Positions 61,810 through 64,000 of a DNA stretch of 64,000 nucleotides are shown in pieces (position 1 is the stretch's first letter; the number at the start of each line of letters is the position of its first letter). A model generated the notes under the pieces. It did not search any database. It saw only the letters and a program-made list of their open reading frames with translations, and was not told where the DNA came from. The stretch is from REEB95 sp035632055 (GTDB lineage: Bacteria; Pseudomonadota; Alphaproteobacteria; ATCC43930; CGMCC-115725). A program made the translations under genes and the position numbers. The stretch covers positions 14,882-78,881 of the forward strand of contig DASQHO010000001.1 in the NCBI GenBank assembly GCA_035632055.1, given 5' to 3'.

Positions 61810-62317
61810 CTTCCGTACTCCCCCGGAGAGCACCACCACCAAGTTTTGCGAGCAGCGCCACCCGCGCCCGCGCCAACCGACTCATGATGGTGCCGACCGG
61901 CACCGCGGCGACCTCCGCCGCTTCCCTGTAACTCAACCCTTCGACCGTCACGAGGAGCAGAGCCAGACGTTGTTCGGCCGGCAGGACGGCCATCGCCGCC
62001 TGCACTTCCCGCAACGCCATCCGGGCTTCGACCCGCCGCGTCGGCTCGTCGGTGCCCGTTCCCAGCGCCTCGTCTTCGCTCTCGGTCCGCCGGATCTCGC
62101 GGGCACGCAGCTGGTCGATCCAGACCGTCTGCACGATGCGAAACATCCAACTGTCGAAGCGCGTTCCCGGCTGGAACTGGTGCGCGCGGGCCAAGGCCCG
62201 TTCGCACGCCGCTTGGACGAGATCGTCCGCTTCGACGGCGGAACCGGTCAGGCCTCGGGCGAACCGCCGTAACCGAGGCAGAACGGCGACGAGCTGGTCA
62301 TTGAAGGCTACGCTCAT
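61793..62317 (-). CDS. ECF RNA-polymerase sigma factor
   Basis: This 174-residue ECF sigma factor contains only regions 2 and 4. Region 2 is seen in 'LRRFARGLTGSAVEADDLVQ', 'RFDSWMFRIVQTVWID' and 'LRAREIR'. Region 4 is 'ALLLVTVEGLSYREAAEVAA' followed by the recognition helix 'VPVGTIMSRLARAR'. The ATG MSVAFNDQLVAV was chosen. A GGAAT-N16-CGTT site lies upstream, consistent with autoregulation, and an anti-sigma gene follows. Similar sites precede galE, ugd and the ubiB-like gene. Confidence 0.94.
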   Translation of the reverse strand: MSVAFNDQLVAVLPRLRRFARGLTGSAVEADDLVQAACERALARAHQFQPGTRFDSWMFRIVQTVWIDQLRAREIRRTESEDEALGTGTDEPTRRVEARMALREVQAAMAVLPAEQRLALLLVTVEGLSYREAAEVAAVPVGTIMSRLARARVALLAKLGGGALRGSTEDAKAE

Positions 62318-62368
62318 CACCCCCGCCCCTGGCAGGGCCGGGTCGCCCGATCGAGCCTGACATGATGA

Positions 62369-62394
62369 CAACGCGTATGGATGTGACTTATTCC
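62369..62394 (-). promoter_or_regulatory. Putative autoregulatory ECF promoter of the sigma gene
   Basis: On the minus strand GGAAT (62394-62390) and CGTTG (62373-62369) are spaced by exactly 16 bases, 52 bases ahead of the sigma start codon. This is the standard position and form for a self-recognised ECF promoter. The 62318-62500 interval also serves the divergent small gene at 62501. Confidence 0.6.
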
Positions 62395-62500
62395 TTGGGG
62401 GTGCCAGTGCAGGCACCACAATCCTTGGTAGGTTGACCGGCGCGAATGCTGCGGCCCGACAGTCGTTGGATCGGCGCTATCTTAGTTTCAGGGGAAGGAC

Positions 62501-62740
62501 ATGAGAAGGGTGCTGCCGCTCCTCGCCGTCGCTGTGGTCGTGATGGCGACCACCGCATTCGCGCAGACCGATTGCGGCCAGGAGATCGCCGCCCTGCGCA
62601 GTCGTATCGCCACGCTGAACGATCCGGCGAAGCAACAGGAACTCGAATTGCTGCTCGCCAAGGCGCAGAACGACAACGATGCTGGCCACGCGAATCTCTG
62701 CGCTGACGATCTGCGCCACGCGCAGCAATTGGTCAAATAG
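62501..62740 (+). CDS. Small periplasmic helical protein (79 aa)
   Basis: This short protein has a Sec signal peptide (RVLPLLAVAVVVMATTAFA, cut before Q) and then a ~57-residue helical mature part. Two Cys (TDCGQE, NLCADD) could form one disulfide, and the sequence 'LNDPAKQQELELLLAKAQND' looks coiled-coil-like. GGGGAAGGA precedes the ATG. No family is recognised. It is divergent from the ECF sigma gene, so it could be a target or sensor-related protein of that system. Confidence 0.7.
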   Translation: MRRVLPLLAVAVVVMATTAFAQTDCGQEIAALRSRIATLNDPAKQQELELLLAKAQNDNDAGHANLCADDLRHAQQLVK

Positions 62741-62754
62741 TCGCGGCCCAAAAA

Positions 62755-62810
62755 CCTTGAGAAAGCAATCCGAGCGCGGCATTGTGTCGCCGCGCTGCCT
62801 CGGCTCAAGG
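62755..62810 (+). promoter_or_regulatory. Nested stem-loop ahead of the pnt operon
   Basis: An outer perfect 7-bp pair CCTTGAG (62755-62761) / CTCAAGG (62804-62810) encloses an inner pair AGCGCGGC (62773-62780) / GCCGCGCT (62789-62796) with an 8-base loop. CCG/CGG can extend the inner stem. It ends 32 bases before the pntAA start. It has no T-run, so it is not a standard terminator; a structured leader or a stabilising 3' hairpin for the small gene upstream are the options. Confidence 0.5.
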
Positions 62811-62842
62811 GGGATAAGGCGGCCAGGGGAGCGTGTTACCGG

Positions 62843-63970
62843 ATGATTATCGGCATACCCAAGGAGCGCCGGGCTGGCGAGCTTCGCGTCGCGGCTTCGC
62901 CCGACACGGCGAAGCGCTTGGTTGGACAAGGCCACTCGGTCGTCGTCGAGCGCGGCGCCGGCGCTGGCGCTGCCTATATGGATGACGCCTATGCCGCATC
63001 GGGCGCGCAGCTCGGCGATGCCGCTGCTGCGCTCGGCGCGGAGATCGTGCTCAAGGTGCAGCGCCCGACCGCCGATGAGCTCAAGACGATGAAGTCCGGC
63101 GCCGTGCTGGTCGCGATGCTGGCGCCGTTGCAGCACAAGGATGAAGTCCAAGCCTATGCCAAGGCGGGCGTGACCGCCTTCGCGATGGAACTTGTGCCGC
63201 GCATCACCCGCGCCCAAACCATGGACGTTCTGTCGAGCCAGGCAAATCTCGCCGGCTACAAGGCGGTGCTCGATGCCGCCGATTATTTCGGCCGTGCCAT
63301 GCCGATGATGATGACCGCTGCCGGCACAGTGCCGCCGGCACGCGTGCTGATCATGGGCGCCGGCGTCGCCGGCTTGCAGGCGATCGCCACAGCGCGCCGG
63401 CTCGGCGGCGTGGTCAGCGCGACTGACGTGCGATTTGCCGCCAAGGAACAGGTCGAAAGCCTGGGCGCGACATTCCTCACCGTCGATCTCGAAGCGATGA
63501 AGGCGATGGAGACAGCTGGCGGCTATGCCAAGGAGGCGAGCGAGGATTTCACCCGCCGCCAGCGTGAGCACGTCACCGAAGCGCTCAAGAAGACCGACAT
63601 CGTCATCTGTACAGCGCTGATTCCAGGCCGGAAGGCGCCGATCCTGATCACCAAGGAGATGGTCGGCGTTATGCGCGCCGGCTCGGTCATCGTCGACCTC
63701 GCCGTCGAACAAGGCGGTAACGTCGAAGGCAGCAAGCCGGACGAGATCGTGACCACGGCCAACGGTGTGGCGATCATCGGCCATAGCAACATGCCGGCGC
63801 GCATCGCGGTCGATGCCAGCGCGCTCTACGCCCGCAACCTCTTCGCCTTCCTGGGCCTAATCGTGGGCAAGGACAAGGCGCTCAAGATCGACGAAGCCGA
63901 CGAGATCGTGAAGGCGAGCCTGCTGACGCGCGACGGCAAGGTCGTCCATCCGCAACTGGCGGGAGCCTGA
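62843..63970 (+). CDS. pntAA: NAD(P) transhydrogenase subunit alpha-1 (NAD-binding)
   Basis: This 375-residue soluble domain I of proton-pumping transhydrogenase binds NAD(H) and passes hydride to NADP+ in the beta subunit. It has the start 'MIIGIPKERRAGELRVAASP', 'GAGAAYMDDAYAASGAQLGD', the NAD motif 'VLIMGAGVAGLQAIATARRL', and the mobile-loop and 'TALIPGRKAPILIT' region seen in PntA and alanine dehydrogenase. The alpha chain ends at residue 375, so this is the split three-gene form of the enzyme found in alphaproteobacteria. The next subunit begins three bases after its stop. Confidence 0.95.
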   Translation: MIIGIPKERRAGELRVAASPDTAKRLVGQGHSVVVERGAGAGAAYMDDAYAASGAQLGDAAAALGAEIVLKVQRPTADELKTMKSGAVLVAMLAPLQHKDEVQAYAKAGVTAFAMELVPRITRAQTMDVLSSQANLAGYKAVLDAADYFGRAMPMMMTAAGTVPPARVLIMGAGVAGLQAIATARRLGGVVSATDVRFAAKEQVESLGATFLTVDLEAMKAMETAGGYAKEASEDFTRRQREHVTEALKKTDIVICTALIPGRKAPILITKEMVGVMRAGSVIVDLAVEQGGNVEGSKPDEIVTTANGVAIIGHSNMPARIAVDASALYARNLFAFLGLIVGKDKALKIDEADEIVKASLLTRDGKVVHPQLAGA

Positions 63971-63973
63971 ACG

Positions 63974-64000
63974 ATGGAAACCGGCGCTCACGCCGACGTC
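63974..64000 (+). CDS. pntAB: Start of transhydrogenase subunit alpha-2 (truncated)
   Basis: An ATG three bases after the pntAA stop opens a frame METGAHADV that runs off the window. Position and spacing match the alpha-2 membrane subunit of the split transhydrogenase (pntAA-pntAB-pntB). The nine visible residues alone prove nothing; the call rests on operon order. Confidence 0.55.

Noticed and set aside
1..64000. tRNA, rRNA, CRISPR arrays, intact transposase genes
   Set aside because: I looked for cloverleaf-like segments with a TTCGA arm in gaps, regularly spaced repeats and transposase motifs, and saw none that could be supported.

Overview
The window looks like chromosomal DNA from an alphaproteobacterium, most likely of the order Hyphomicrobiales (Bradyrhizobium/Rhodopseudomonas-like relatives). 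The reasons are high G+C, a transhydrogenase whose alpha chain is split into two genes, GGAAC-N16/17-CGTT promoters, and two short proteins of a kind I associate with that order. This is inference from gene content, not a phylogeny. No rRNA, tRNA, CRISPR array or intact insertion sequence was found.

Region 1 (1-8079): a compact block encoding a HerA-type ATPase (5' end outside the window), an SbcD/Mre11-type nuclease, an SbcC/Rad50-type ATPase and two unrecognised proteins, one with a Cys/His cluster. All five run on the plus strand with overlaps or very short gaps. By eye the block is less G+C-rich than the rest. It is the best candidate here for a DNA-processing or anti-mobile-element module. 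It ends in about 780 bp of apparently non-coding DNA holding one copy of a diverged repeat; the second copy lies near 12.7 kb.

Region 2 (8080-22952): metabolic genes. They include an arsA that carries a frameshift and an internal deletion, an AhpD-like protein, a thiolase, a DUF4336 protein, an exported isochorismatase-fold protein lacking the catalytic cysteine, an acyl-CoA dehydrogenase/enoyl-CoA hydratase pair, a branched-chain-amino-acid-type ABC operon without its binding protein, a 3-hydroxyisobutyrate-dehydrogenase-like enzyme, a cyclase-family hydrolase and MsrA.

Region 3 (22985-49729): envelope and exopolysaccharide functions. A complete pgaABCD operon (poly-N-acetylglucosamine) is followed by transport genes. 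Next come a galE / glycosidase-glycosyltransferase fusion / ABC exporter operon, a divergent cluster with a polyprenyl-phosphate-type GT2, a methyltransferase, a GT87 transferase and a DprE1/DprE2-like pair, and finally ugd-uxs for UDP-xylose.

Region 4 (49735-64000): a UbiB-type kinase, an ACMSD-type amidohydrolase, oligoendopeptidase F, an acyl-CoA ligase, a UDP-glucuronate-4-epimerase-like enzyme, an alcohol dehydrogenase, an OpgC acyltransferase with two SGNH hydrolases, an ECF sigma/anti-sigma pair and the start of the pnt operon. Four GGAA(C/T)-N16/17-CGTT sites lie upstream of the sigma gene, galE, ugd and the ubiB-like gene, which suggests that envelope-sugar synthesis may belong to an ECF regulon.
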